Below are positions 51,784 through 64,000 of a stretch of DNA of 64,000 nt, piece after piece (the stretch's first letter is position 1; every line of letters starts with the position of its first letter). The notes under the pieces are model-generated. The model had not been told where the DNA came from, did no database searches, and saw only the letters and a list, made by a program, of their open reading frames with translations. The position numbers and the translations under genes are program-made. This DNA is from Mansonella perstans (taxonomy: Eukaryota; Nematoda; Chromadorea; Rhabditida; Onchocercidae), in the NCBI GenBank assembly GCA_037074765.1, contig JBAMDO010000028.1, forward strand, positions 124,001 through 188,000, written 5' to 3'.

Positions 51784-54577
51784 TTTCGTCATTTCCATTT
51801 TCATTTTTTATAAATTTCTTCCTTTTCCCACAAGTGTTTTCTTGCTGTTCTTAACACACAAAAAGCTATTTCTGCCATTGATATTGTCCGGAAAATGCAT
51901 TTTGCGAAGGAAATGATCTTAAAAATTCACTTCTGACTGTCATTGTTTCAGTTAAATCAATTCAGTATCAGACAAGCAAGATTTGGTGTTTAAACAGTTT
52001 CTTTGCTTTTTTTTCAATTTTCATTCATTGTCATCATTTAGTTGCTTTTAATCTTATTATTCGGGTATCTGTTTGTCAAAAAATTTGAAGCCTTGTTGTA
52101 ATTATTGTTTTTGCCTGACACTAATGTCTTTTTTTACCAGTCTAGAATAATTTATTGCTTCGGTGGCTTGGAACTTGTGATTATTATTTATGAATCTTTT
52201 CAATTTCTTTTCTTTTAATTTATTGCTCTTTTTTTTCTACTGAATTTCCCGTTATGCACATTATATTAGTGAAGAAACGATGTGAAAGTGTGTCAACTCA
52301 GGTCAGACAATTGTTAATTTCACACATTAATTTTTGAAATTATTATCACAAAATTTGCTATAACGTTCAAATTTATTATTCGGACTTTTTATTTATTTTC
52401 TTATTTCGTATTAGTTCTATTTTAATCCAAAATCTCCAGAACCACTTTTTTCATCTATTTAATTGTATAATCATTACGAATCAATTCAAAGCCTAAAGTA
52501 TTTCTCAGTGTGAAAATTATTTTCAAAAAATGGGATTGAATTTGAAGTATTTTTTAGCAATATATAAAGAAATAATAATGTCAAATGAAATCATTTGTAA
52601 TTTTTTTTGCTCAAATTAGAATTCTTTAGATTTTTGGAAAGTATTCGATCGCTTAATGTGTTTTACATTAATGTCTACTTAAGGCAATTTTTGAAGGCGA
52701 TTATTAAGTATTTCTCTAAGTTAGCTCTTTTTATAGCAATCAGTTGTAAATATTTTTGTGAAAAAAATAGATGAATATACGGTAATAGAAAAAAGCACCA
52801 TTTTGTGAAATGTTTAAGTTCTCAAGTAGACTCTATGAACGACGGCCAAGATTAATGTGTTAAACGACATTTCCGTGTTTTGTAATGCTTTGAAGATGAT
52901 TTTTAATTTCAGCATTAAAGGTTAGATTTTGTTACTGGTTGATTGATATTGTTCAAAGTATTATTTTTTTCATAAAATAATTTCCATAAAGGAATTGAAT
53001 CCCATTTATTTCATTTATAAACTTTTTCAAGAGCAAGCAGCTCTAGATATTACATAAAACTTTATAAAATCGCATGTTTAAATTAGCATTGATTTCAAAG
53101 CAATGCAGTTTTTATCCGACCACTAATGGCGCTTTCCTTCCATTCCTACGGTGGAGTTATTTCCGACCAATCCACCATATTTTCAGATGTGTCTTTCAAA
53201 GTAAGCCACAAAGGACATTTGTTGTCTTGTACTATTGTCACAGAATATTTGAACTCGAAAATATGTTGGAAATAAGAGAATGGCAGTTCACATCTATTTA
53301 TAATGTGATTGTTCAACTGAACTTCTATTATTTTTCTAACTTCGTACTAATTCCATTTCATAAAAGATTGCTGCTAATACTTTTTAAACAAAATTTTGTG
53401 TTTTTCATAAAAATGATTATTGATGTGGAATCTTTTTCGAAAATTTCTGGTTTTTTTGTTTTCTATTTTTGCAAATTTAAAATCCACCAGATTTCCAATC
53501 ACTATATATAAAATCGTTCGATAAGTCGGAATTCCTGCATAAATTCCTATTAGGTAAATTGAAAGAACACTTCTAATTATCAAATTTCCAGCGATTTAAA
53601 TCAACGAGTAATGTAGTACCAGCAGGATTTATATTTGTGATATACATCCACGATCTTATCCATACTAACAAATATAATGCAAGAAGTAAAAGAAACTGAA
53701 CAGGAATCGATAATCATTTCGATTAAAAGAAGCATATTGCCTTTAATGATTTTCAAAGATCATTTTCGAAATGACTCACAAAAACTCGTTTTCTCTCAAA
53801 TTATATTTTGTTTTCTTTCAATTTCTTCACATATGTAGACACTGCTCGATAACCTTCATGTTTCTCTTTTTATTCTATATCTATCACATTTAAATTTTTT
53901 TAATGGTACTGGGTACTTAATAAGTATGTTTTTACGCTTCTATGATTCATCGAGATATATCATTGTCACCATTTCGAGTCTACCAATGTATGAAAGTATG
54001 GGAAATTAGAAAATATATTTTATCAGTTAGAAAGTTGAAAAATTTTCTTTAAGAATAAAATAAATGAATAATAGCGTGGTTTATGCGTAGGATTTTTTCT
54101 TAAACAATCTTAGAATTTATTACATATTAAAGTTGTTGCGTGATGAAAAAATCTGAGCATAAACGATTTGTATTTTGAAATTGACAAAATAGCATTATAG
54201 AATTAAAAAGGAAATGTGAAATAAACTTGTAAGGTTACTGGCAAATTTATGTCAGTTTTTGTTAGAGTTTAAGAATTATCGGATAGAACTTTATTATACT
54301 CGATGCATTGATATTTCTCTCATCGTTTTTTCTAATTTCATAAAATTTTTTCTTAAAAAGGTAAACATGCATCATCGCTAGTTAGGAAAAGAATTAAACG
54401 GGCGAAATCTTTCTTTATTTTAATGCTACAGCACTTAACATTATCGGATGTATTGTTTCGAATGGAACGAAAACCATTGACCTAAGCACCTGCACACTTC
54501 ATCGATTCAACTTCAATTATTTATCTGTTTTTTTCGAATCTTAATAATTTGAAATCTGCTTTTAACCATTTTTTAGA
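51784..54577. other. Intergenic, no supported gene
   Basis: Contains the 3' UTR of the hexosaminidase gene and AT-rich spacer. A plus-strand open frame of 145 codons runs 53074-53511. It is very rich in Phe and Tyr, has no family resemblance and overlaps other open stretches, so I do not call it. A small less AT-rich patch at 53110-53290 shows a second open frame and may deserve a protein search. Confidence 0.45.
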
Positions 54578-56416
54578 ATGCAGAATGTAATGACAATCGC
54601 ACTTTTTACACTGGCAACAAGTAGCTATGCAACTGTTAAATGTCCGAGCATGTGCCCAGTTGCTTGTTGTAGAAGTTTGAACAGTACTTCTGAAGTGAGA
54701 TTAAGCTGCTTTTGTTTCTTACAGAAATTCTAGAGTTAGAAAACTTTCTCTGTTGGAAAAATTTATTTGAAGAATTTAAAGGTAATTTCGCTACCTCGCG
54801 TCTTCTTTAAAGAAGTCATTTTGATTATTGCCTGTCGAATGAAAATTGACTTGAATGAAACCAAAGAATTTTTTACTCGTTGTTGTTTAAGCGATAATTA
54901 AAAATTTGAAATTTTGAAGCTTCATAGCTGCTTGATTGAAATGGCAAGGAATTCACCAAAAAAATGGGTTTCTTTAACACATTTTTCAATATTCGTTCGC
55001 TCGCGGATTTTGCTTTTCAGGCTGTTAGGTAGAATGAAAGAAAATGAAATAAACGTCCAAGTTTTTATCAATTTATCTCTTAAAATATTGAGGAAATATC
55101 AATTTTACTGTCTAAATAAGGAAATTAATTCGATATTTATTTCGTATTCAGCTAATTAAAATTAAGATAGAAATTAAGCTGATTAAACATCACGTTTATA
55201 AAGCATCCTAATGTATTTATTGTACTAAAAGACTAATATATTATTTCATTTTTTAATGAGTAAACAGCAACTTTATGCTTCAATGCGCTAATGGGGATGC
55301 ATTGACTTCCTTTTTGAAATAGAAAGACAGAATTCAATTAAGAAGAATTTATTTCCGAACTTCAAGAAAATAAGAAACTTTATTAGAATTGAAATTATCT
55401 CTATTGCAATGACAAATTTATATGCTACAATAGTTTTTTTCCTGTAAAAATAAATCAGTCTTGATATTTAACTCATGTAATCAATCATAAAATGTAAAGA
55501 TTAGTAAAACTTAAATTTAAAATTTCCATTTAAATATGTAAATAATTTAGATTTTCAAAGATTTTCAGAATTATTTTTGCTGTGGATTGACAGACAATCA
55601 AATTCTTCAGAATATAAGCTCAATGTATGATCGACCACGGCGTTTCATTGCTTATGGCACTAATTTTCAGTAGGCTATTAACGGTCAAACACAATTTTTG
55701 AAATTTGAGTAGATTTAAATATCAACTATTGTCTGAAATTGGATATTTGCCAACACCATAAGGATCACCTTTGTATAAAAAATGAAAAAACCATTTCCCT
55801 AAAATATGTTATCTTTTTGTGAAAAATTTGAATTTTGACTTTTTTAGGCAAAGGGTAAATTATCAGTTAACTATCCAAGCTTTAATTATCAGATCATATA
55901 CATCATTTGAAGAAAAAAGGAACATTTCAGATCGTTCCAGTATTTTAAACTTACAAATATTATTCATTTCAGGATTGATTACACATTACTTATCATTGGA
56001 TTGATCGTTAGCATAGTCCTGAGTGTTCTTTGTTCATTATTCTGCTGCCTTCTATGCAACGGATGTTGGCTTCATCGGAGACGTAACCCGCAATTGTATG
56101 AATCCGTAAACGATACTGGATTCTATCCACTATGCTGTAATTTTTTTTTAAATTCTATATCCTGCAGATTAACTTTTGCTTACAGTTCTACTTATTAATA
56201 TTGGTTATCTCTACAGGTGGGTTCGGAATTCCGATGGGAACGATAGTGTTCAGTACACATCCGCCACAGTTTCGGGACGGTTCAGAGCTTTATGCCGGAT
56301 CATCAGTCTCGTCATATGGTAATCGAAGCCGAGTCAGATTTAATGATGATGGTACTCCACGTGGAGTTTTGAAAAGCAATCTAAATGCATATCCAGATTC
56401 GCGACCTTCCTTCTGA
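54578..56416 (+). CDS. Cysteine-rich single-pass membrane protein, Shisa-like layout
   Basis: Four exons join in phase to 178 residues: 54578-54694, 55569-55624, 55973-56136 and 56217-56416. The ATG lies one base after a CATTTTTTAG acceptor, as expected for a trans-spliced or 5'-UTR-spliced start. The protein begins with a weak signal peptide (NVMTIALFTLATSSYA). A short extracellular cysteine cluster follows (CPSMCPVACC, then NYFCCGL), then one transmembrane helix (LLIIGLIVSIVLSVLCSLFC) with a cysteine- and tryptophan-bearing cytoplasmic border (CNGCWLHRRR). The tail, rich in Gly, Ser and Arg, ends SRPSF. An extracellular CC-rich module, one helix and a low-complexity tail is the layout of the Shisa superfamily, but similarity is by architecture only. 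The second exon is only 56 bases but its frame and cysteines fit. Splice sites are good except the GTATGA donor. Function unknown. Confidence 0.7.
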
Positions 56417-56843
56417 ACCCTTCTGCGAAGTATTTCCTACTTAAAGTTTCAAATGTTTCATTTAAAAAAAAAAAAAAACATTTGATAAATATTCTATAAA
56501 ATTGACGAAGAAGTGCTCGTGATCTTTTTTGTATTAAATGCGCAGTTTATTAAATTCAGGTTTTTTTTGTAGGCATGAAAGCCACAAAAATAATTGCATG
56601 CTTTTTTGTCAAACTATTTCGAAAGACTTCTGGAACTTGCATTCTGTTTTATTTTTAATTCTTAGATATATAATTAGAATGGTATAAATCTTTGTTCGAA
56701 GATTTTCAGATATTTTTTGGTTTCTGCAAATTTGTCCCCATGCTTGTGCTTTTACTTACTTTTTTTCAAAGCATTTTGAATCAATATACAAAATGAGTTT
56801 GACGTTAAATTGTAGTAAGATTTCATATCCCAAATTTAAAGTT

Positions 56844-56879
56844 CGATTAATATTTTCAAAATTTTGAAAATATTAATCG
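56844..56879. repeat. Perfect 36-bp palindrome
   Basis: CGATTAATATTTTCAAAA is followed immediately by its exact reverse complement. All 18 base pairs match with no spacer. It lies in the roughly 600-bp gap between the convergent 3' ends of the Shisa-like gene (plus) and the minus-strand gene fragment. It is the longest perfect palindrome that I found in the window. Confidence 0.85.
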
Positions 56880-57022
56880 TTACTTGTTTTTGTCTTACTT
56901 TTCTTTTGTTACTTTGGAAGAGCATTGCATGTCAAAATTTGCCATCACGTATTTTTTTGTTTGGAGAAATTTTTTTGAGTTAAAAAAGCAGCAAATTTAA
57001 TATTGCGGAATGGACAGTGAGA

Positions 57023-57306
57023 TTAGATCGATTCTGCAGAAAATGAAGTTGGGAAAGATAAGAGATTTTAAAATATTATTACACATTGCTACTCTTCAGT
57101 TTAAACTTACCTGCCAGATAGAGAGCAATTGAGGCCTTATTGCGGGTTTCAGTACAAATGCTTAGATACCGATTAGTCAAGCCAAGCCAAAATTTTGGAT
57201 GGTTACTGTCTATTAAATTTGTATCAATTGAAGGCCATTTAAATTTCACATTGTAACTCGTTTGTTCGATACACCATCTATTTAGTGATTTAACCCATTT
57301 ATTGCT
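57023..57306 (-). CDS. 3' end of an unidentified minus-strand gene
   Basis: A minus-strand coding exon runs from somewhere at or below 57306 to 57111, where it meets a perfect GTAAGT donor. It joins in phase to an 11-base last exon at 57033-57023, with acceptor TTTTCTGCAG and stop TAA. The translation includes FKWPSIDTN, SNHPKFWLGLTNRYLSICTE and NKASIALYLAESI, with a coding-like composition. The 5' border is not fixed. An acceptor AAATAG at about 57280 is possible. The frame stays open upstream to a TAA at 57309-57307, beyond which the same frame is open again to an ATG at 57429 (MIRFGVRLHGGESLYKHY). I could not find further upstream exons and do not recognise the product. It may be a gene fragment. 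Confidence 0.5.
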
Positions 57307-57429
57307 TTATTTCAATACAAAGTTTTTCATTTTCGATTCATTTATTGTACTTGGGATATTTGAATGACGGTTCACATAGTGTTTATAAAGTGATTCTCCT
57401 CCGTGCAAACGCACACCAAATCGTATCAT

Positions 57430-60400
57430 CTTTTACAAGTGTTTAGTGTCCTTCTTCATTTGGGAAGAAAAGAAAAGATTTCTCAACTATCCATCTCGAA
57501 ATAAATGAAATACCAATTTCATCCTATATTATTCATTAAATACCAGAAAGAATTAAAAAATTTCTACCGCTCGTTTCCTAATTAATGATGAACTTTTCGC
57601 TTCATTAGAAATAAACATAAATGAACATGATTGTTCACTTGCTGTAGTGATTGCACTTTAAAAATTCAATTTCATGGGAAAAATTGGTCATTTACAAAAT
57701 TCACAAAAAATAAAAATGGAAGATTTAGAAATAAAAAAGTAAAAAATAAGTTCAAGCTGTTAAATTCCTATTCAATTAGCTGTCAATACTCTCTTGAATT
57801 CAACTCCTCTCAGGAAAACTACTCCACTGATGAAACTTTTTGAAAACTATTGAATAAATAAGCGCCTCCGACAAAATTGTTAAAATTTAGTGTTTTCATT
57901 CTTTGATTTTACAAATACTGAATTCTTAATATCCAGACCTATCAAATAATGTACTTGCACGAGCGAGAATGTATAATTCTTTACTTGCAATTAAAAATGA
58001 GCTGATTTATTTTTCATTTTGTTTCACATTTTAGAGTTTGACTTTTTAACTTAAACAGTAAACGAGGAGTTCTATGTTATGTCTAGCAATAGTGGCAGTA
58101 CATAAAAATTAATTAATCTCAGTTTTCTTCATTCCGAGCTACTCAACTTTCCATTTGCAATATGTTTGAATTGGCAGAAGTTTAAATTTTTCATGAATCC
58201 TGTCACGAAGAAATTTTAAGTTCTTGGGCATTTTTTTGATGAATAAAATAAGAAATTTTTTCTTGAAATTCAGCTCGTTAGAATTTTAACAACAGTTGAG
58301 TTTTAACAAAATTCGAATTTTTTCAAAAACCTTTTTATATCATTTAATTATGAATCAGAGATTGTCAATCAATTCGACATAAACATGCTAATTGAGTTCG
58401 CTTGAAAGCTTACTTGGCAGCACTGCATATTACTGTATTTTTTGAATTAAGCTAAAGGTACTAAACTGCAATATATTTAGCATGTCTAACATATAGGATA
58501 ACTTTTCATGTTACCCGGATTTATTAATCTTTTGGTGGAATTTTTAAATTCCAAAATGTCACATTTCTTAACTCTTAGGAGATCCTCGTTCATATTTAAA
58601 GCAGTGAAAGTATTAGATTTTTCGATAGAAAGAACAGAAAGACAGTTTTACAGGTTCTTCATCTGAAATTGTGTGAAAATGAAGATTCTAGGAAGTCTTG
58701 GTTAAAACTGAATGTTTTTTTTTTGCTGTTTCTTCACTTCCTTTTGACATTTGAAATTACGAATTGTCAGTAAAATCAATTTCTCTTTCATCAATTCGCT
58801 TAAATCAGTTTGAAAAAAGAATTCTTTATGATCACTTATTCCTGAAATTTTGCTTCATTAAATCTTTGTTTTATGCTTCACTCATCTTCCACATTCTTAT
58901 GAAAATTCAATATTGTTCTTAAGGAAATTTCCAAGTTTTCAGTGCAATGTCTGTTACTTTCAAGAGGCAAATTCCTGAGTACTAAAGAAATTTGTTTTTC
59001 TGTTTCCTGACAGCTACTTTATATAAAAGAATTGGTCCTTCAAAATATTCTTTTAAAACATGATTTTTTTATACTTTCTTGCAGAGGAACAAAACTGTTC
59101 CCGAAAAATTGCCTAGAAGAAAATGTTTTTTTCTTTTCAGAAATTTTCTTTTAATTGCACTTCCTGATTTATTCACTACAGCTTCTACATTCTCACTGAA
59201 AAGTTTTTTTTTTTAAATTGCGATGAAATATGCCTTTATTGGAAAATATTATTCAAATCCTAAGGGAGCGAGAGAGTGCACAATAATCAATGAATATATT
59301 CTGACAACATCGAAGTTTAGCTTCTTCACTTTCTAGTCTTTATATTGCTTAGCTTCTAATGATGACATCTCAAACAAAAAGTTCAAACAAAGCGATTTAT
59401 TATTTAGCAATTAACATTTATTTATAAAGTTTTATGATTTTCTAAATTAAAGTGAACCTTTTAAGGTTTTTCATTTAAGTCTTAAAGTAATGCATTCAGA
59501 AAATTTCATTTAGTCAGGTTCCACTAAATTTGAAGGACATCCGGCCAATCAATGCAATGTCCTTGCTTAAGTTAAACAATCAAACTGTTCTCTTCAATAG
59601 AACTAATTGTATTCTAGATTTGCTTAGTCAAAGTTAGAATAAAAATTTGCTCATTTTTGTTTCGAACATGTAAAAAACCATTTTCCTTCCAAACAATATT
59701 TCCCACCATTTCCCGACTAATCGTGATATCAATCAGGAATACTTTTTCTGTAAGTCTATAAGTGTTAGTTTTTTAATTCCACTATTTCAAAAGGCGGATG
59801 TAAAATGAATTGAATAGAATGCTGAAATAATTTCAAACTTATTCTTTCACAAGTTTACTGCAAAGTGCATTCAAATAGCTTCCATAAATCTTTGACTGTT
59901 ATTAAACATAGAAAAAATTTATTGACTTCTGCAAACTATGAAAAGAATAAATGATCGTGAGCAATTCAAAATCATCAATTCAGTGTCAATATTTCTGGAT
60001 TTTAAATTTCGTTTTAACTTACAACTTAAGCTTTAACATTTACTATAATGCTCTTCTGCAATTTTTTACTTATATCTTTCTAGCAGTTTCTTTCAGTGCT
60101 TACTGTCAAATTTAACGTAAGTGAAAATTTAGTACTAATTAACATTTGAGAAAACTTCTAAAATCGAGTTATTTGTCTAGTTTCTTGCAAATCCTCATGT
60201 ATTCAACTTTTTGAAAAACACTAGAAACTGTTAATATCTTAAATTTTTTTTTATATCATTGACCATTTCCAATTCTTGTTCCTTTGCTACTTTATCACCC
60301 ATTAAGTTATCGTCACGACAAAAGCTTTTATCATAATTTAGATTGAAGCACAAAATGATAATGTGATTATGGTAATAACAATGTTAATATTAGTAATGTG

Positions 60401-60571
60401 AAGATAGACTTTTAAAAACTTTTTATTCTCTAAATTCAGTTTATTCCTTTCTCTTACATCCATCATGTTCACTATGATCAATATCCCACCGAGTTTATAT
60501 TTTTTGCTTATGTGTATACACTCTTTCTGTCCCGATATTTATTTTTATATGCATGCATACATTTGTGTATA
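57430..60571. other. Intergenic, nothing firm
   Basis: AT-rich DNA. One plus-strand open stretch after a TTCTTGCAG acceptor at 59085 and one minus-strand stretch at 59335-59255 are open for 25-45 codons. They lack partners in phase. Any 5' exons of the minus-strand fragment at 57.1 kb would lie here. Confidence 0.4.
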
Positions 60572-61096
60572 ATGGATATGTGGCAAGTGATAGTAGCTAT
60601 TCGAAATTCGAAAATGTATCCTAATTTAATGACATTTACTGCGCTTTTCAAGTTGTATGATGATTTTGACTGATTCGCTGATATATATATATGATCAGAT
60701 CAGTTATTCATTACGTCCTGTAAATTGAACTATTTTGATCTTTTCTTTCATCTGATCATGAAAGAAACCTGAAATGAAGTTTTAGTAGTATTTCAATTAT
60801 AAAAATAATTAAATTGATAAAAACTTGATTAAGCACCTATTAAAATAAAATATTTTAGATCTATTTAGCTCATTATTGAGCATATTTTTATAATTGATAC
60901 CGGTCTTAGCATTGATAAATCATTAAAATTTATAAGATATTTGGCATTTTATATTTTGGAAAGTAATTTTCACTTTGTAACCCCAATTAGTACTTACAGA
61001 GTAAATGAGGCAATAAATTATTTGAACACACTTGATGAAGACGATAAAGATTATTATTTGATGCACAAATGGAGCAATTTCTCAATTCTGTTTTAA
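60572..61096 (+). CDS. Possible two-exon small gene, function unknown
   Basis: Exons 60572-60651 and 61000-61096 join in phase through a GTTGTA donor and a TACTTACAG acceptor, giving 58 residues. The first has MDMWQVIVAIRNSKMYP, the second the acidic VNEAINYLNTLDEDDKDYY. The second exon has more balanced composition than its surroundings and could instead be the last exon of a longer plus-strand gene. GTTGT donors also occur in the legumain gene here, which lends some support. No family is recognised and the call could be chance. Confidence 0.25.
60762..60787. repeat. Inverted repeat, 10-bp arms
   Basis: TTTCTTTCAT, spacer CTGATC, then ATGAAAGAAA. It is a perfect 10-bp stem in the spacer of the possible small gene. 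No function is evident. Confidence 0.6.
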
Positions 61097-61728
61097 ATAT
61101 AAATTATTTTATTGGTTCTTTTGTTCGAACGATTTGCGAATCATTTCTAATATGTTTCTCATCGACACTTGAAATTTGCGAGTCATTGAGGAAATGCGCT
61201 TTTCTTTTTGCCTTTTTAAATAATATTATTTACCAGATAAAAGATTCCAGAAAATTGGTAGGCAAGTGAGTACCACTTAATGACCCTTCAGGAATTATTT
61301 GCCACATCTGCTCTTTCAAAGCTCTAATAGTGCATCGATTGTAATTTTTCGCTTTTATTTTTTTAGTCTTGAGTACTTGTGCTTTGCAGTAAAAACTTTA
61401 ATAGTAGCATCAAAATTTTTAAATTTTTACAAACTTAACCGTCTGAGGATTTAATTAAAAACAATCAGTGGGCAGTAAATTAATTCAAGAAGCAGTATTC
61501 TGTCGTGTCATTAGCATTATTTTAATAATTTTTGTAAAAGCGAATCATCTGAATACAATTGGGAATTAAGGATTTTTTTTTAGAAGAAATTCTTGAAATG
61601 GAAATTGATACTTTCAGGAAGGTTTTCCTTTTATATCTTCAACATCCACTCAATAATTAAATTTCGCTTATAAAGCACTGGAGAGATTTTGCTGAAATAT
61701 TCAGTGATTGAAAATTTCTCAAGAGTTT

Positions 61729-61756
61729 ACCAATTTTTAGAATTCTTCGCTGAAAT
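61729..61756 (+). promoter_or_regulatory. Splice acceptor and leader before the protein kinase D start
   Basis: CCAATTTTTAG ends 16 bases before the ATG, and the short leader contains an in-frame TGA at 61751. The site fits SL trans-splicing or a 5'-UTR intron, which cannot be told apart without transcripts. It fixes the ATG at 61757 as the first usable start. Confidence 0.55.
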
Positions 61757-64000
61757 ATGAACAAAGTCAATATTTCATTTCAATCTGGAATGTTCAAAGA
61801 AGTTATTGCCGTACGAAATGAGGAATTTTCTTTAAAAAAACTTCGTGAGGCAGCGGCAAAATTCATCCAAAAAATTGTTAGTTTTTGCTTTCCGCGAAAT
61901 TTTTCAGCAAAGCAATACTGTCTCAACGGTTTGGTTACTTAAAATAATGCAGTATGAGCTTTAAGATAGCTCCACGAAAATGAACTGGACGTGTGAGACA
62001 AGAAGGGACTGTTTTTCTCGTTTTGTATTGTCCGTTTTTTAGATCTCGAGATAGTTTCATGAGTGGCTGTTAACAAATCAAAGTTTTAATTGACTGATGA
62101 AATAATATCTTCAGATATCAAATTTTATCGGATTTGAAGTTTTCTATTTTCGTTGAAAAATCCGAGCGGAAATATAAACAACATAATGCATTCATATGCA
62201 TAACCGGAAACAGAAAATATTGATGATTCAAAAAATGTGCATTTAATGATTTCTCTTCCACAAAATGAGATTCATTGTTTGAAATTTTATTTGGCTTTTG
62301 GCTAATCTATAGAATGTTTTTTTCCGTTTGAACTTCAGTATTCAAGCGATGGTCTACACGATGTATTATCTGATCATTTATTGCTGCATCACCATGATGT
62401 TAATTCTATCAATATTTTGCAGCTGATCACTACAAGTAATGATATCTCCGATGGGGCGCAAATTGAAGTCACAATCGATTGTAAGTTGCATAAAATTGAT
62501 GTTAAAGATTAGGAGAAATGGAAACGATTTCTGGACCCACATTTATAATTTGATTCATTTGATTTCAAATCACTGAATGGCATAAGGAGATTTTGTCCGT
62601 TCGAAGAAATTTCGTAAAGTCTGCTCTATTATACCACTAGTAGCATAACAGCTAGTTCAAGCTTTTATTGTAATAAGTTCAACTTTTTACCAACGACAAT
62701 GCAAAACATCTGATACTATAAAGATTTTTCACCATACATTTTCTATTTATATTTATCAAATCCTCCAGTGAAAATGATACATATAATATGAACAGGTAAT
62801 AAACACTATCACTTTACCAAGTAAATAAAAAGAAATAAGAAATGGAAATACTAAGACACTTTTTCTCTTACTATTTTTGCAATATTCTCAACACATCACT
62901 TCACGTTTTGAATGTTAAATTCTCAAAGTTTTTTTCAGTTTCAAAAATCCTGTAAAAATTCGAGGTAAAAGTTCAATTTCTTAACTGTGCTATTTCAAAT
63001 ATAGGATATTATTACATGTTTTCCTCATCTTTTGATCACTTATTTTTTAAATTAAAATTTACTTAATGTTGTTGCTAAAATTATTGTGTTCAAGATGTTA
63101 CTTAGCTTTAAGATTGACTTTCTTTTGTCCAAATTTTACTTCAAAAAATTTTTGAAGCTAAATATCCCAGCTTAGTTCTTAGCATCCCAATATTTAATCC
63201 ATAAATCTACATTAATCATTGTTTCTATTATTTTTATCGCTAATACTTATATTTCGCTCCTTACTAGTACTTCGGGTTGAAAAAAAAAATCCGTTTGCGC
63301 ACTGATTCATCCGTTAAATTATCGTTCATAAAGTTTCAAATTTTATCAAATTTGCAAGAGTAACTTTTTGCTCTGTCGATAACTTCGCAAGTTTTGCGCT
63401 TCGTATAGCAAATGAAAAGATTAGGAGTTCAGTAGTTAAAGTTCCAGGTCACCATAGTACTATATGTTTTCACTGAACTGCTAAATAAAACAGCGTCACT
63501 TTTTCTCTCAAACACAAGTATTTTTTTTTTAAGAAAAATTTTCTAGAAGAAAAACTTCAGTGTCAGTCAATTCCAGCTCTTGTAAATTAGCCTGAAAACT
63601 GTTATAATAACAATCAACTGCAAAATGTACCATTAAGCAGCACTCAAAAAGCAGTTCAAGAAATCAGTCCAATAAAGCAGATAGAAGTACAATGAGATAA
63701 AAAAACCACTGGTCGTTTACGCAACTGTCAAAATAAGAAATGGCGATTAATATTATTTCAAGAATCCTAGTATATTGTTTAAGCAATTCACACTTTATCA
63801 TCTATAACCTGAGAACTGGTAAATTACCTTACTCGAAGCTAGAAACCTAAATTACAATATACTAATATGAATCAACGTGTTCTTCCGGCTCGCACTGATT
63901 TAATTCATTTTCAGCTGACTCTTTTCATCAACGCTTGCTATTGTGCCAACATATACTATGTGTGCATAGCTACAAATCGCCAACATTCTGCAATTTTTGC
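61757..64000 (+). CDS. Protein kinase D (DKF family), N-terminal part, runs off the window
   Basis: Diacylglycerol-regulated serine/threonine kinase. Three coding exons are present: 61757-61876 (donor GTTAGT), 62339-62480 (donor GTAAGT) and 63915 to the window end. They splice in phase and encode the first 116 residues. Exons 1-2 give the ubiquitin-like N-terminal region typical of [53 protein letters not shown] and DGAQIEV. These match vertebrate PKD segments such as RHDPxSxNILQLVxxASDI. Exon 3 enters the first C1 zinc-finger domain: the first His of [18 protein letters not shown] is 12 residues before the CxxC pair, the proper HX12CX2C spacing. The PH and kinase domains must lie beyond 64000. 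C. elegans has two such genes, dkf-1 and dkf-2. The visible part does not tell which. An odd point is that the usual FPECGFYG segment is replaced by a diverged [10 protein letters not shown]. Confidence 0.9.

Noticed and set aside
53074..53511. 145-codon plus-strand open frame, the longest uninterrupted one here
   Set aside because: Composition is dominated by Phe, Tyr, Ile and Lys from AT-rich DNA, with no splice or family support.
1..64000. Wolbachia transfer, transposon, CRISPR or bacterial operon
   Set aside because: No bacterial-type gene, no transposase motif, no terminal inverted repeats around a coding unit and no regularly spaced repeat array were found.

Overview
This window looks like nuclear DNA of a nematode, most likely a filarial or other clade III species. 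It is strongly AT-rich. Genes are cut into many short exons with T-rich acceptors ending in TTTCAG or TTTTAG and donors of the form GTAAGT, GTGAGT or GTTxxx. The three best-supported coding genes have clear animal homologues (legumain, Frizzled, protein kinase D). A fourth is a hexosaminidase D-type enzyme with a type II membrane anchor, as in nematode Golgi hexosaminidases. I see no bacterial gene, no Wolbachia-like insert, no CRISPR array and no intact transposon. All gene models were spliced by hand. Reading phase was checked at every junction, but none has been compared with transcripts.

Left part (1-21.3 kb), mainly minus strand. From left to right: a short predicted type II membrane protein (141-1309); an unrecognised seven-exon gene (5971-8434); a ten-exon legumain, the lysosomal asparaginyl endopeptidase (10567-14277); and a ten-exon Frizzled receptor of the Fz5/8 (CFZ-2) type (17018-21286). 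The last two are separated by about 2.7 kb with short repeats but no gene.

Middle part (21.3-46.5 kb). About 25 kb with no convincing gene. It lies between the divergently transcribed Frizzled and hexosaminidase genes and probably holds regulatory DNA. It contains a (GT)28 microsatellite, a T27 run, perfect palindromes, small tandem repeats, and a short ORF interrupted by one in-frame stop (36307-36552). A possible 5' exon of the hexosaminidase lies at 45201-45263.

Right part (46.5-64 kb), mainly plus strand. A 12-exon hexosaminidase D-type glycosidase (46489-51783); a four-exon cysteine-rich single-pass membrane protein with Shisa-like layout (54578-56416); a minus-strand terminal gene fragment (57023-57306); a doubtful two-exon small gene (60572-61096); and the first three coding exons of protein kinase D (61757 onward), which runs off the window inside its first C1 zinc-finger domain.

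The genes do not form one pathway. Frizzled and protein kinase D are signalling proteins, legumain and the hexosaminidase are processing enzymes, and the rest are unassigned. I found no new multi-gene system. The most unusual items are two ORFs broken by a single in-frame stop, the 36-bp perfect palindrome at 56844-56879, and the unidentified minus-strand gene at 6-8.4 kb.
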